Positions 43,876 through 52,707 of a stretch of DNA of 64,000 nt are shown one piece after another; the first letter of the stretch is position 1, and each line of letters starts with the position of its first letter. Below the pieces are notes generated by a model. The model searched no databases and had not been told where the DNA came from. It saw nothing but the letters and a program-made list of their open reading frames with translations. Position numbers and translations under genes: made by a program. The DNA is from Arthrobacter sp. 131MFCol6.1 (lineage in GTDB: Bacteria > Actinomycetota > Actinomycetes > Actinomycetales > Micrococcaceae): positions 124,001 through 188,000 of the forward strand of contig NZ_KB895544.1 in NCBI RefSeq assembly GCF_000374925.1. The letters run 5' to 3'.

Positions 43876-45516
43876 TCAGTTGCTGGCGGTCTTGGGTGAG
43901 CGGGTGGCGGGGTCCTGCGGGAGGTGCAGGACTGCCGGCAGCCCGGATTCGACGGCGCGGCGGAAAGCGGCACCGAAGTCCTCTGCCTTCTCGACGCGTT
44001 CGCCGTAGCCGCCATAGGACCGGGCGAGTGCGGCGAAGTCCGGGTTGGTCATGTGGGTGCCCGAGGGCCGGCCCGGGTAGTGGCCTTCCTGGTGCTCACG
44101 GATCGTGGCGAAGATGCCGTTGTCCACCACGAGGGCGATGAACTTCCCGCCGTGGCCCATGGCCGTGGCCATTTCCTGGCCGTTCATCATGAAGCAGCCG
44201 TCGCCGGCCACGGAAATCACCTGGCGGCCGGGGTAGGCCAGTGAGGCAGCCACCGCCGCCGGGATCCCCATGCCCATGGCCCCGTTGCGGGGTGCGGCGA
44301 GGGAGTTCGCGGTGCTGTGCTTCAGGTAGCGGGCCGGCCACAGCGAGTGGTTCCCAGCCCCGTAGGTGATGACGGCGTCGTCGTCCATTTCCTGCTTGAG
44401 GATTTCCATGACGACGTCGAGGTCCACATATTTTGAGTCCACCCCGTTGCCGCTGTCCGGCTGGGCGGTGGAGAACTTCTCATAGTCTGCGCGGGCCCCG
44501 GCCAGCCAGCCGGCCGCGGGATCCACCGCGGAATCGGCGGCGGCGAGTGCCGTGGCGAAGGACGCGACGTGGGCCGGGATGTGCTGGTCCAGCCGGCCGT
44601 AGTGGCCGAGCAGATCGGCGCCGGGGTGGACGACGACGGTGACGGCATCCAGTCCGCGCTTGTAGCCGTCGGAGAGCACGTCGGCGCGGACGCAGCCGAC
44701 GAAGACCAGCAGGTCGGCCTCGTCGAGGCGGCGGGCGTTGGCGTCGCTGCGGGCGTAGCCGAGGTAGCCGGCGTAGGCGTCGCTGCTGTGCGGGACGGCG
44801 TCGTAGGCGCGGAAATCCGCGAGCACGGGGACGCCGTGGCGGGAGGCCCAGCCGGCCAGCGCGTCGGAGGATGCCTGGTCCCAGCCTTCGCCGCCCACCA
44901 CGATCAGGGGCTTGCTGGACGCGGCCAGGCGTTTCTCGAGGCCGGCGAGATCGGCTGCTGCAGGTTCAGTCCGGGCGACGGTCCGGGGCTCCACGGTGCC
45001 GGATTCGATGGCGTGGACCAGCACGTCCTCGGGGAGGCCGATCACCACGGGACCCGGCCGGCCGCTGAGGGCTGTGAAGATGGCGTCGTCCACCACGCGG
45101 GCGGCGGAGGCGGCGTCGTCGAGCGTCACGACCTTCTTGGCGGTGCTGCCGAACCAGGCGTTGATGTCGAATTCCTGGAACGACTCCCGGCCGCGGTCCG
45201 CGACCGGGATGAGGCCCACGAACAGGATCATCGGCGTGGCGTCCTGGTGCGCGGTGTGGATGGCGATGAAGGCGTTGGCCGCACCCGGACCCCGGGTCAC
45301 CATGGCCACGCCCGGGAGCTCCGTGAGCCGGCCTTCGGCGAGGGCCATGAATCCGGCGCCGCCCTCGTGGCGGGTCACCACGGTTTCAATGGAGGATCCG
45401 TGCAGGCCGTCCAGCACATCCAGGAAGCTCTCCCCGGGGACGCCGTAGACGCGCTGGATACCGGCTCGTTCCAGCTGGGCAACAATCAGGTGCCCGGCGG
45501 TGGTTGTGGTGCTCAA
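43876..45516 (-). CDS. Thiamine-diphosphate-dependent enzyme (2-oxo acid decarboxylase/acetolactate synthase-like)
   Basis: 546-residue ThDP enzyme with the three domains of the family. The N-terminal activating Glu is in TRHEGGAGFM; the ThDP motif runs GDG ... DN (VAGDGCFMMNGQ to LVVDNGIF). It starts at a TTG overlapping the transporter stop (TTGA, 4 bases); the open frame to 46734 is a shadow of the transporter gene. It decarboxylates a 2-oxo acid or joins two of them. Beside an aldehyde dehydrogenase, decarboxylation to an aldehyde is favoured, but substrate residues cannot be read. Confidence 0.85.
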   Translation of the reverse strand: MSTTTTAGHLIVAQLERAGIQRVYGVPGESFLDVLDGLHGSSIETVVTRHEGGAGFMALAEGRLTELPGVAMVTRGPGAANAFIAIHTAHQDATPMILFVGLIPVADRGRESFQEFDINAWFGSTAKKVVTLDDAASAARVVDDAIFTALSGRPGPVVIGLPEDVLVHAIESGTVEPRTVARTEPAAADLAGLEKRLAASSKPLIVVGGEGWDQASSDALAGWASRHGVPVLADFRAYDAVPHSSDAYAGYLGYARSDANARRLDEADLLVFVGCVRADVLSDGYKRGLDAVTVVVHPGADLLGHYGRLDQHIPAHVASFATALAAADSAVDPAAGWLAGARADYEKFSTAQPDSGNGVDSKYVDLDVVMEILKQEMDDDAVITYGAGNHSLWPARYLKHSTANSLAAPRNGAMGMGIPAAVAASLAYPGRQVISVAGDGCFMMNGQEMATAMGHGGKFIALVVDNGIFATIREHQEGHYPGRPSGTHMTNPDFAALARSYGGYGERVEKAEDFGAAFRRAVESGLPAVLHLPQDPATRSPKTASN

Positions 45517-46850
45517 TGCTTCATTCCCTTTTCTTCGATGCTCAGTGCGGGGAGGAACAGGCCGGACAGCGCGGTCAGCGCGGACACCACCAGCAAGATG
45601 ATGGCGCCGGGCCAGAACGAATTGCCGTTGGCGGCCACGAGGGCCGTCGCGATCAGCGGCACGAAACCGGAGATGACGCCGGCGCTGTTGGAGGTGATGG
45701 CGACGCCGGTGTACCGGACCTTCGTGGCGAAGAGTGCGGTCAGGGCCGTTCCGGACACGGCGTACGGGACGGACAGGGTGGACACTCCGACGATCATGGC
45801 CAGGATGACCAGGACTGGGTTGGCGGTGTCGATGGCCAGGAAGACGGGCACGGCGATGACGGCGGAGGCAATTCCGCCCCAGAGGATGACCTTGCTGGCG
45901 CCGAATTTCTCGCCCATGCGTCCGGCCCAGACCAGCGCGAAGATTTCCACGACGGCGGCCAGCAGCGAGCCGAGCAGCAGCGTTTCGTAGGGCATCTTGA
46001 GCACCTTGGTGCCGTAGAAGACCACGAAGCTGGTGATGAGGTAGAAACCGCCGATGCCGAGCAGCGCGGAGCACATGCCCACCAGGATCTGGCGCCAGCT
46101 CTTCGTCAGGACGCCGCGGATGGGGGCGTGCTCGGTCTCGCCGGACTCCATGAGGGCTTCGAACTCCGGGGACTCGCTGAGCTTGCTGCGGATCCACATC
46201 GAGACGGCCAGCAGCGGGATCGCCGCGATGAACGGGATGCGCCAGCCCCACGCGTCGAAGTTGGCCTGGCCCACCAGATACAGCATTCCGAAGAACCCGC
46301 CGGAGGACAGGATGGTGCCGATCGGCGAGCCGAGCTGCGGGAGGGCGGCGTAGCGGGCGCGTTTGGCGACCGGGGCGTTTTCGACGGCGATAATCACCGC
46401 GCCGCTCCACTCGCCGCCGACGGCGAGGCCCTGCAGGATGCGCAGCGCGACCAGCAGGATGGGGGCTGCGACGCCGATCGTCATGTAGTTCGGCAACAGG
46501 CCGATGAGACCGGTCACGAGGCCGATGCCCACAATGGTGACCATCAGGATCTTCTTGCGCCCCACCTTGTCGCCCAGGGCGCCGAAGATGAAGCCGCCGA
46601 TCGGGCGGGCCACGAAGCCCACGGCCAGGGTGGCGAAGGAGCTCATGGCCGACACGAAGGGGTCCTGGGACACGAAGTACTGGGCGTTGAACACGAGCGC
46701 CGCGGCGGTGGTGAACAGGAAGAAGTCGTACCACTCCAGTGCGGTGCCGACGAGGGCCGCGAGGGCGACTTTCTTGGCCACGCTCTCATCGACAACCCCG
46801 GGCAACTGCGGACTGGCGGTGGTAGTGGCGTTGCTTGCGCTGCTTGCCAT
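45513..46850 (-). CDS. MHS-family metabolite:H+ symporter
   Basis: 445-residue major facilitator with 12 hydrophobic segments and the MHS signature TALEWYDFFLFTTAAALVF at the first helix and GALGDKVGRKKILM in loop 2-3. First gene of the left arm of the PucR cluster, with GGAG before the ATG, so it probably brings in the compound broken down by the operon. The segment upstream to 47073 is shared with pucR and contains a CRP/GlxR-like site at 46974-46989. Confidence 0.88.
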   Translation of the reverse strand: MASSASNATTTASPQLPGVVDESVAKKVALAALVGTALEWYDFFLFTTAAALVFNAQYFVSQDPFVSAMSSFATLAVGFVARPIGGFIFGALGDKVGRKKILMVTIVGIGLVTGLIGLLPNYMTIGVAAPILLVALRILQGLAVGGEWSGAVIIAVENAPVAKRARYAALPQLGSPIGTILSSGGFFGMLYLVGQANFDAWGWRIPFIAAIPLLAVSMWIRSKLSESPEFEALMESGETEHAPIRGVLTKSWRQILVGMCSALLGIGGFYLITSFVVFYGTKVLKMPYETLLLGSLLAAVVEIFALVWAGRMGEKFGASKVILWGGIASAVIAVPVFLAIDTANPVLVILAMIVGVSTLSVPYAVSGTALTALFATKVRYTGVAITSNSAGVISGFVPLIATALVAANGNSFWPGAIILLVVSALTALSGLFLPALSIEEKGMKH

Positions 46851-46973
46851 GATTACTCCAAAGAAATGTGACTGGTCTTGACGGTGGCCCCTGTGCGGTC
46901 ACCCCCATCCGGGGACAGTTCCGTCCGTGACGATTCGGGCCGAGACGATTCGGGAGCCGACGCTTCCGGCGGG

Positions 46974-46989
46974 TGTGAGTGGGCTCACG
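46974..46989. promoter_or_regulatory. CRP/GlxR-like site in the MHS/pucR divergent promoter
   Basis: TGTGAGTGGGCTCACG agrees with TGTGA-N6-TCACA at nine of ten positions. Two copies of GACGATTCGGG lie just to the left (46929-46955 area) and may be a regulator site. It could activate both directions. Confidence 0.5.
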
Positions 46990-47061
46990 CCTGGTGCTTC
47001 ATTCCATTCTGCCAGTAGCTTTTTCCAAAATAACTAGCAGTGCGCCACGCTTTGTAGACCC

Positions 47062-47074
47062 TAGAATGTGAGAA
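47062..47074 (+). promoter_or_regulatory. Leaderless promoter deciding the PucR start
   Basis: TAGAAT at 47062-47067, then six bases and ATG 47074. The in-frame GTG at 47068 would start in the -10 to +1 gap, so 47074 is preferred. Confidence 0.62.
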
Positions 47075-48267
47075 TGCACAATTTTGAATCGCCGGGCGAC
47101 GCTTTCCGCTGGAGTGAGCTGGTGGACCAGCTCGAAGGCCGGCTGGACCTCCTGGCCCAGGCGTTCACCGCCCGGGTCCGACAAATCCCGGAATACGGCG
47201 ACAGCCAGGTGACCGTCCTGGAAATCCGGGACACTGCGCGGGAAACGTTCCGCCGGCTCATCCATGGGCTCCGGGGCGGTCCGGCGGACACTGCACGGGA
47301 CGGGCTGCTCGCCTTTGCCTCGGACCTCGGGTCCAAACGGGCGAGGGCCGGGATACCGCCGGAGTCCCTGACGTCGGCGGTGCGGCTGGACTTCAGCATC
47401 CTGTGGGCAGACCTCCTGGAGATCGCCGCACCGGAGGATGCCGGGCTGCTGGCCTCCCGGGTGGACCAGGTCTGGCGGGTCGTCGACGAGTTCGCCACCC
47501 GCACCCACATGAGCTACCTGACCGAGCGCGTGCGCATGGCCCAGGAAGAGTCCAGCATCCAGCACGAATTCATCGCCCGGCTGTTCAACCAGAGCACGCC
47601 CTCGGCCGAGACGTCCGCGCAGGTTGGCTCCGCCCTGGGCATCGGGCCGGATGCCCGCTGCGGCCTCGTGGCTGCCAGCGGCGACGCCGGGGCCCGCCTC
47701 CGTGCGGCCGCAACCCAGTTCGGCGCCGCCCAACGCCGCCAAAAGATCTTCCTGCACGAATCGGGTGGAAACACGTACCTGTTTTGGCCGCTCCTGTTGT
47801 GGCCACCGTCGGGGAGGTCCGGGGACACTCGGAACGTGCCCCAGCTGCCGCCGCTCGTGGCGGATATTCCCTCCGGGTATGTCCCGGAGGTGCACGGGCT
47901 GCGCGGCCTGCCCGCCGCCGCCCGGACGGCAGAGAGCCTTGCGGCCCTGTTGCGCCCCAGCGACGCCGGCCCGCTGTCCGCAGATGCCGCATGGGCCCGG
48001 TTTGCTCAGCAAAACCTCCAGGACGCCGGGCTCGACCTCGCCGCCCAACTGGAGGAAGCCATGGAGGAATGCCGCGGCGGGGAACGGGAGCGCCTCCGGG
48101 AAACGGTGCAGCACTATCTCTCCACCGGCAACATCACGGCCACGGCGGAACAGCTGTTCTGCCACCGGAACACCATCCTGAACCGGCTCAACCGCTTCCA
48201 GGAACTGACCGGGATCGACCTGACCATTCCGGCCCAGGCCGCACGGCTGGTGGTTGCCTGGGCCTGA
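47074..48267 (+). CDS. PucR-family transcriptional regulator
   Basis: 397-residue regulator with the C-terminal PucR HTH: LSTGNITATAEQLFCHRNTILNRLNRFQELTG, about residues 345-377. The N-terminal part is a long helical sensor region with no PAS or GAF signature visible. PucR proteins are usually activators of purine, amino-acid or aromatic breakdown. It stands between two arms of a catabolic cluster: divergent from the MHS-amidase operon and 133 bases before a second MHS operon. That makes it the prime candidate regulator of both. Confidence 0.84.
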   Translation: MHNFESPGDAFRWSELVDQLEGRLDLLAQAFTARVRQIPEYGDSQVTVLEIRDTARETFRRLIHGLRGGPADTARDGLLAFASDLGSKRARAGIPPESLTSAVRLDFSILWADLLEIAAPEDAGLLASRVDQVWRVVDEFATRTHMSYLTERVRMAQEESSIQHEFIARLFNQSTPSAETSAQVGSALGIGPDARCGLVAASGDAGARLRAAATQFGAAQRRQKIFLHESGGNTYLFWPLLLWPPSGRSGDTRNVPQLPPLVADIPSGYVPEVHGLRGLPAAARTAESLAALLRPSDAGPLSADAAWARFAQQNLQDAGLDLAAQLEEAMEECRGGERERLRETVQHYLSTGNITATAEQLFCHRNTILNRLNRFQELTGIDLTIPAQAARLVVAWA

Positions 48268-48271
48268 TAGT

Positions 48272-48339
48272 TGTGTGAACACACACTGCGGGGCCTTTAT
48301 TGGTGGGGTTTTCGCCATTGAGCTGTGATCACCAACACA
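48272..48339. promoter_or_regulatory. Promoter region of the second MHS operon, with GlxR-like site
   Basis: TGTGTG-AA-CACACA (48272-48285), a perfect palindrome, directly follows the pucR stop. TGTGATCACCAACACA (48324-48339) matches TGTGA-N6-TCACA at nine of ten positions. Both are CRP-like half-sites, 52 bases apart; TGGAGATA before the MHS ATG is a normal ribosome site, so this mRNA has a leader. Confidence 0.52.
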
Positions 48340-48400
48340 GAATAGTTGGCTACTACCTTGCACTGGACATTCGTCCCCGCACCCCCATCTGGAGATATTG

Positions 48401-49789
48401 ATGGCTCAATCGGTAGAAACCACCTCACACGCGGCTGCCCGTCTGGACTTGGCCAAGATGCGTAAAATCGCCCTCGCCAGCGTCATCGGCACCACCGTCG
48501 AGTGGTACGACCTCTTTGTTTTCGGCACGGCATCCGCGCTCGTGTTCAATAAGATCTTCTTCCCCAGCTTCGACCCCATCGTGGGCACCATGCTCGCCTT
48601 CGGAACCTTCGCCTCCGCGTACATTGCACGCATGGTCGGCGCCATCATCTTCGGCCACTTCGGCGACCGCCTGGGCCGCAAATCCATGCTCCTGATTTCA
48701 CTGCTGACCATGGGCGCCGCCACGTTCGCCATCGGCCTGCTGCCGGACTACAACAGCATCGGGATCATGGCGCCGCTGCTGCTGCTCTTCCTGCGCGTCA
48801 TCCAGGGCCTGGCCCTGGGCGGCGAATGGGGCGGCGCCGTCCTGATGACGGTGGAACACGCTCCTGCGTCCAAGCGCGGGTTCTACGGCTCGCTGGTCCA
48901 GGTGGGCGTGCCCGCCGGGACCCTGATCGCCAACGTGGCGTTCCTCATTGTCGCCTCGAGCGTCAGCACCGAAGAGCTCCTTGCCTGGGGCTGGCGCATC
49001 CCGTTCCTGGCCTCCGCGCTGCTCGTGGCCGTGGGCATCTACATCCGGCTGCACATCGAGGAAACCCCGTCCTTCCAGGCGGTCAAGGACGCCGGCGCCA
49101 AGGCCAAGCTGCCGTTCGCGGCCCTCATGGCCAAGTACTGGAAGCAGGTCATCCTCGGCGGCGTTGCCACCCTGTCCACCGGCAGCACCTTCACCCTGCT
49201 CGTCGCCTCCGGCGTCTCCTACGGCAAAAAGGAACTGGGCCACTCGGAGGCCCTGATGCTGTGGGTCGTGCTGGCCGCCTGCGCCCTGTGCTTTGTCCTG
49301 ATCCCCTTCTTCGGCAGGCTCTCTGACAAGCACGGCCGCAAGCCGATCATCTACGCAGGTGTTGCCGCCGAGGCAGCCCTGGCGTTCCCGATGTTCTGGC
49401 TCATGGACACCAAGTCCGTGCCGCTGCTCTTCGTCGCGTACCTCGCCATGATGACGGCCTTCGCCGCGAACTACGGCCCGATCGCCACGTTCCTCGCCGA
49501 GCTCTTCGGTTCCAAGGTCCGCTACTCGGGACTGTCCGTGGCCTACATGCTCTCCGGGCTCCTCGGCAGCGCCGCCACGCCGTTCATCACCACCTGGCTG
49601 CTGGGCATGACCCACCAGAGTTCCTCCATCGCGTGGTACATCATGGCCGCCGCCCTCGTCTCGCTCGGTGCCTTGTTCGTCCTGACCGAAACCCGCCATG
49701 GCAACATTGACGCCGTCGACTCCGCCCCCACCGACGCGGCTACCGACGCGAGCACGGGCCCGTCCGCCGAAGCGGTGGCCGCCAAATGA
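48401..49789 (+). CDS. MHS-family metabolite:H+ symporter
   Basis: 462-residue major facilitator of the same subfamily as the one at 45513 but clearly a separate paralogue. First helix TTVEWYDLFVFGTASALVF, loop 2-3 GHFGDRLGRKSML. It has a Thr/Ala/Ser-rich cytoplasmic tail. The start is ATG 48401, with GGAGA five bases upstream, rather than the adjacent TTG. It is first in an operon with RidA and RraA-like genes (both overlaps are 4 bases), and imports either the same compound or a pathway intermediate. Confidence 0.88.
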   Translation: MAQSVETTSHAAARLDLAKMRKIALASVIGTTVEWYDLFVFGTASALVFNKIFFPSFDPIVGTMLAFGTFASAYIARMVGAIIFGHFGDRLGRKSMLLISLLTMGAATFAIGLLPDYNSIGIMAPLLLLFLRVIQGLALGGEWGGAVLMTVEHAPASKRGFYGSLVQVGVPAGTLIANVAFLIVASSVSTEELLAWGWRIPFLASALLVAVGIYIRLHIEETPSFQAVKDAGAKAKLPFAALMAKYWKQVILGGVATLSTGSTFTLLVASGVSYGKKELGHSEALMLWVVLAACALCFVLIPFFGRLSDKHGRKPIIYAGVAAEAALAFPMFWLMDTKSVPLLFVAYLAMMTAFAANYGPIATFLAELFGSKVRYSGLSVAYMLSGLLGSAATPFITTWLLGMTHQSSSIAWYIMAAALVSLGALFVLTETRHGNIDAVDSAPTDAATDASTGPSAEAVAAK

Positions 49790-50244
49790 CAGCGCCGCAG
49801 GCCGTGCTCCCCACTGTCGATCCCGCGGTTCATCCCGTAACCGGGACGGTCCGCCGGATCGCGCAGATCCCGGGCGGCGCGGCCGCCGTCGGCCCCTTCT
49901 CCCAGGCGGTCGTCGCCAACGGGTTTGTGTTCACCGCCGGCCAGATCCCCGCGATCAGCGGGCTGGATGACCAGCCGGACACGTTCGAGGACCAGGTCCG
50001 CCAGACCATCATCAACCTCCGGTCCGTGCTTGAGGCGGCCGGGTCCGGCCTGGAGCACGTGGTCAAGGTCAACGGCTACCTCACGGATCCCAGCCAGCTC
50101 GAGGCTTACAACCGGGTCTACTCGGAGTTCTTTGGCGCGGCCAAGCCGGCGCGGACCACCGTCTGCGTGAGCCTGTGGGGCGTGGCGCTGGAGATCGAGT
50201 GCGTGGCCGTGGTTGCCGGTGCCACGGCGCCGGAAGCTCCGTGA
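49786..50244 (+). CDS. RidA-family protein
   Basis: 152-residue member of the Rid/YjgF family, which hydrolyses reactive enamine/imine intermediates to 2-oxo acids and ammonia. Family blocks: GPFSQAVVANGFVFTAGQIP, the substrate-carboxylate Arg in AKPARTTVCVS, and EIECVAVV. A 25-residue N-terminal extension precedes the fold. Start ATG overlaps the transporter stop by 4 bases. In this cluster it would release ammonia from an imino acid, or belong to a catabolic Rid subgroup acting as a dedicated deaminase. Confidence 0.87.
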   Translation: MTAPQAVLPTVDPAVHPVTGTVRRIAQIPGGAAAVGPFSQAVVANGFVFTAGQIPAISGLDDQPDTFEDQVRQTIINLRSVLEAAGSGLEHVVKVNGYLTDPSQLEAYNRVYSEFFGAAKPARTTVCVSLWGVALEIECVAVVAGATAPEAP

Positions 50245-50870
50245 ACGCGGTGAACGCCGGGCTTGCCGGCGGACTCCGCGAGCGGCTCGCCGCCGTCAGC
50301 TACCCCACGATCGGGCACTTCCTGGAGGACGGATTCGTGGAGCCTGCCATCCGGTCGCTGCTCGACGGCGTCAAGGTGGCCGGCCCCGCGGTCACGGTTC
50401 GCATCGCGGAGAATGACGCCTACGCCATGAACCGTGCCCTGCTGGAGCTGTACCCCGGCGCGGTGCTGGTGGTGGACATGTCCGGTGACCACCGGCACGC
50501 GCCGGTGGGCGCAGTCACCGCCGCAGCGGCCACCGCGCAAGGCGCCGCCGGCGTCGTCGTCGACGGCGTGGCCACCGACATCCTGGAACTCCGCGCGACC
50601 GGCCTGCCGGTCTTCGCCCGCGGGACCTCGTGCCTGACCACCAAACGGGTCCGCAGCGCCGGCTCCGCCGTCAATGTCCCGGTGCGGTGCGGCGGCATCC
50701 AGGTCAATCCGGGCGACTGGGTGCTCGGTGACGACAACGGCGTGATCGTCCTGTCCGCGGAGGCGGCAGCCGATGTCCTGGGCCAGGCCCTGGCCTCGGA
50801 CGCCGCCGAACCGGCGTTGCTGGCACGAATTGCCGCCGGCGAGCCGCTGGAATCGGTGCTGGCGATCTGA
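50241..50870 (+). CDS. RraA-like family protein (aldolase/decarboxylase fold)
   Basis: 209-residue protein of the RraA/4-hydroxy-4-methyl-2-oxoglutarate aldolase family, which cleave or decarboxylate 4-hydroxy-2-oxo acids with a divalent metal. Visible are DMSGDHRHAPVGAVTA, GAAGVVVDGVATDILELR and FARGTSC. The metal-binding Asp is present, but the preceding active-site Arg of the aldolases (G-x-x-R-D) is Thr in GVATDI, so standard aldolase activity is doubtful. The GTG start overlaps ridA by 4 bases. Likely terminal step of the right arm. Confidence 0.83.
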   Translation: MNAVNAGLAGGLRERLAAVSYPTIGHFLEDGFVEPAIRSLLDGVKVAGPAVTVRIAENDAYAMNRALLELYPGAVLVVDMSGDHRHAPVGAVTAAAATAQGAAGVVVDGVATDILELRATGLPVFARGTSCLTTKRVRSAGSAVNVPVRCGGIQVNPGDWVLGDDNGVIVLSAEAAADVLGQALASDAAEPALLARIAAGEPLESVLAI

Positions 50871-50902
50871 GTGACGGCGCGGGGAACGGGCACGGGATGG
50901 GG

Positions 50903-50915
50903 TAGAACTTAACCA
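50903..50915 (+). promoter_or_regulatory. Leaderless promoter of the DUF4916 gene
   Basis: TAGAAC at 50903-50908, six bases (TTAACC), ATG 50915. The last -10 position is C instead of T. Confidence 0.5.
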
Positions 50916-51454
50916 TGAATGTGCGCACCCCTGACCCGAATCCCGGCTGGCTCTCCGACGACGACCTGTTCGAAGCGCGGGGCAGGCTGCCGATGGTCTA
51001 CGTCGAGGCCGTTCCGGTCCGGCTGGACCCCCTCGGATTCGTGAACGAGGTCGGCACCCTCCTGCAGGCCGACGAGGATGGCACCATGGTCCGGTCCCTG
51101 GTCTCCGGCCGCGTGCTCTACCGCGAGACCATCCGCGCCGCGCTGCTCCGCCACATGGAGAAGGACCTGGGTCCGCTCGCCTTCCCGCAGCTTCCGGTCA
51201 GTCCGGTCCCGTTCACCGTGGCTGAGTACTTCCCGTCCCCGTCCCATACCGGCTTCACGGACGACCGCCAGCACGCCGTTGCCCTGGCGTACATCATTCC
51301 TGTCACCGGCGAATGCTCCCCGCGGCAGGATGCCCTCGAGCTGACCTGGATGACCCCGCAGGAGGTCATGAGCACGGACGTGCAGCTCGAATTCAGCGGC
51401 GGCCGGGGGGCCCTGATCCGGCAGGCGCTGGCTTTCGCGGGAGTCGGCAACTAG
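50915..51454 (+). CDS. NUDIX-like protein (DUF4916)
   Basis: 179-residue protein of the actinobacterial DUF4916 group, whose members are annotated NUDIX hydrolase family. The beginning NPGWLSDDDLFEARGRLPMVYVEAVPV is conserved; a full Nudix box (G-x5-E-x7-R-E-U-x-E-E) is not present, only the related RETIRAALLRHMEKDLG, so hydrolase activity is questionable. It is monocistronic and probably leaderless. Sits 44 bases after the RraA-like gene but with its own promoter, so it is not part of that operon. Confidence 0.78.
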   Translation: MNVRTPDPNPGWLSDDDLFEARGRLPMVYVEAVPVRLDPLGFVNEVGTLLQADEDGTMVRSLVSGRVLYRETIRAALLRHMEKDLGPLAFPQLPVSPVPFTVAEYFPSPSHTGFTDDRQHAVALAYIIPVTGECSPRQDALELTWMTPQEVMSTDVQLEFSGGRGALIRQALAFAGVGN

Positions 51455-51574
51455 CCGGCACCCTGGGGTCCCGGGACGTCCGGGGACGCTCGCGGCGTCC
51501 CCGGCGTCCCCGACTTCACGCACCCGATTTTGTAGACTGTTGGGCGGACCGCAAGAGAACTTTAAGGACTCCCG

Positions 51575-52654
51575 ATGACCCACCCCCCAGCCTCCCGGAA
51601 CTACAGTGAACAGCAGGCTGGATCTCTGCGGGCCGGCGACCACCTGATTCTGCCCGACGGAAACCGCTCCGCCGAGATCCATCGCGTGGATGTCGAAACC
51701 GACGATTTTGGTACTCCCGCCATGGTCTTGGCGACCCTCAGCGGCGGCGGTGTGCTGCGGATCGCGGCGGGATCACTGGTCCGCGTCACCGACGACGCCG
51801 AGCCCGGCACCCCGGCTTCCGACGGCGGCGCGCCCGGCACGCCAACGCCTTCCGCCGCGGACGCCCCCGAACCCCCTGCGTCCGGCCCGTCTCCCGAACT
51901 GGACGAGGCCGCCTCCTACGCAACCGGGTCCGACGGAATTGGGTCCGCAGAAACTGAGCCCGACAACACGGCGGCCACCGCCGTCGTCGTCCCTCCCCAG
52001 CCTGTTGCGCCGCCCGCGGTGAGCGGACCCAGCAAAGCGGACCTGGCGCTCATCCCGGCCCCCGACGGCACGCCGGAGTCTGTGGTGGAGGCCGCGGCCG
52101 AGGCCCATCCGGGCGCCGTCGGGGTGCTCCTGCTCAGTGAACGGCTCGCCAAGGGCATCAACACCAAGTCCGGGAGCTGCCTGAAGGACCTCAGCGACCT
52201 CGCACATGAACTCTTCGTCACCCTCAAGGACCCCGACAACGCCCTGGCGGTCGCGGACCTGCTCAACGTCCTGCCGTTCGACGGCAACCCCGACCGCTGG
52301 GCTTCGGTGGAGGCAGCCCTGGCGCTCTCCAGCTACATCTGCCGCCAGCTGGGGCAGGACCAGCGCGCCGGGATCTACGAGAAACTGCTCCGGGCGCCCG
52401 AGGCCATGGAAACGGACCCGTTCAAGGCCAGGATCAACGCCAAAGTGCGCCAGCGCTCGCTCAACGAGCCCAACCTGTACGACAAGGAAATCTTCCGCTC
52501 GATCGACAACGCGAACCCGGACGCGGAACGCGACTGGCGCCTGCTGCGGCTGGAGGCGCTCCTGTTCCTGCGCGCGCACGGCGGCTCCGAAACGATTGGT
52601 GCGGCCGAGCTGGAACGCCGGATCGGCAACGAACTCGAATCAGTCCGCGCCTGA
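51575..52654 (+). CDS. Hypothetical protein, 359 aa
   Basis: I do not recognise the function; it resembles a family of uncharacterised Arthrobacter proteins. Residues 1-70 form a small beta-rich domain (AGDHLILPDGNRSAEIHRVDVE), then a Pro/Ala/Ser-rich disordered linker (about 75-150), then an all-helical C-terminal domain with SGSCLKDLSDLAHELFVTLKDP and repeated helix pairs, reminiscent of TPR-like helical repeats. The start is set by AAGGA upstream of the ATG; TAGACT at 51534-51539 may be its -10 with a short leader. No signal peptide. Confidence 0.75.
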   Translation: MTHPPASRNYSEQQAGSLRAGDHLILPDGNRSAEIHRVDVETDDFGTPAMVLATLSGGGVLRIAAGSLVRVTDDAEPGTPASDGGAPGTPTPSAADAPEPPASGPSPELDEAASYATGSDGIGSAETEPDNTAATAVVVPPQPVAPPAVSGPSKADLALIPAPDGTPESVVEAAAEAHPGAVGVLLLSERLAKGINTKSGSCLKDLSDLAHELFVTLKDPDNALAVADLLNVLPFDGNPDRWASVEAALALSSYICRQLGQDQRAGIYEKLLRAPEAMETDPFKARINAKVRQRSLNEPNLYDKEIFRSIDNANPDAERDWRLLRLEALLFLRAHGGSETIGAAELERRIGNELESVRA

Positions 52655-52694
52655 GGTCTTGCGTTGGGCCCTACCCGTGGCGGGCACGGAGTTG

Positions 52695-52707
52695 TAGATT
52701 CACCCCA
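52695..52707 (+). promoter_or_regulatory. Leaderless promoter of the 241-aa gene
   Basis: TAGATT at 52695-52700, six bases, ATG 52707. Confidence 0.58.

Noticed and set aside
45517..46734. Extension of the ThDP enzyme frame across the transporter gene
   Set aside because: Out-of-phase shadow of the MHS transporter; the ThDP fold begins right after TTG 45516.
50915..51454. Active NUDIX hydrolase
   Set aside because: Only a partial Nudix-like helix is present; the full GX5EX7REUXEE box is missing, so I called it NUDIX-like only.
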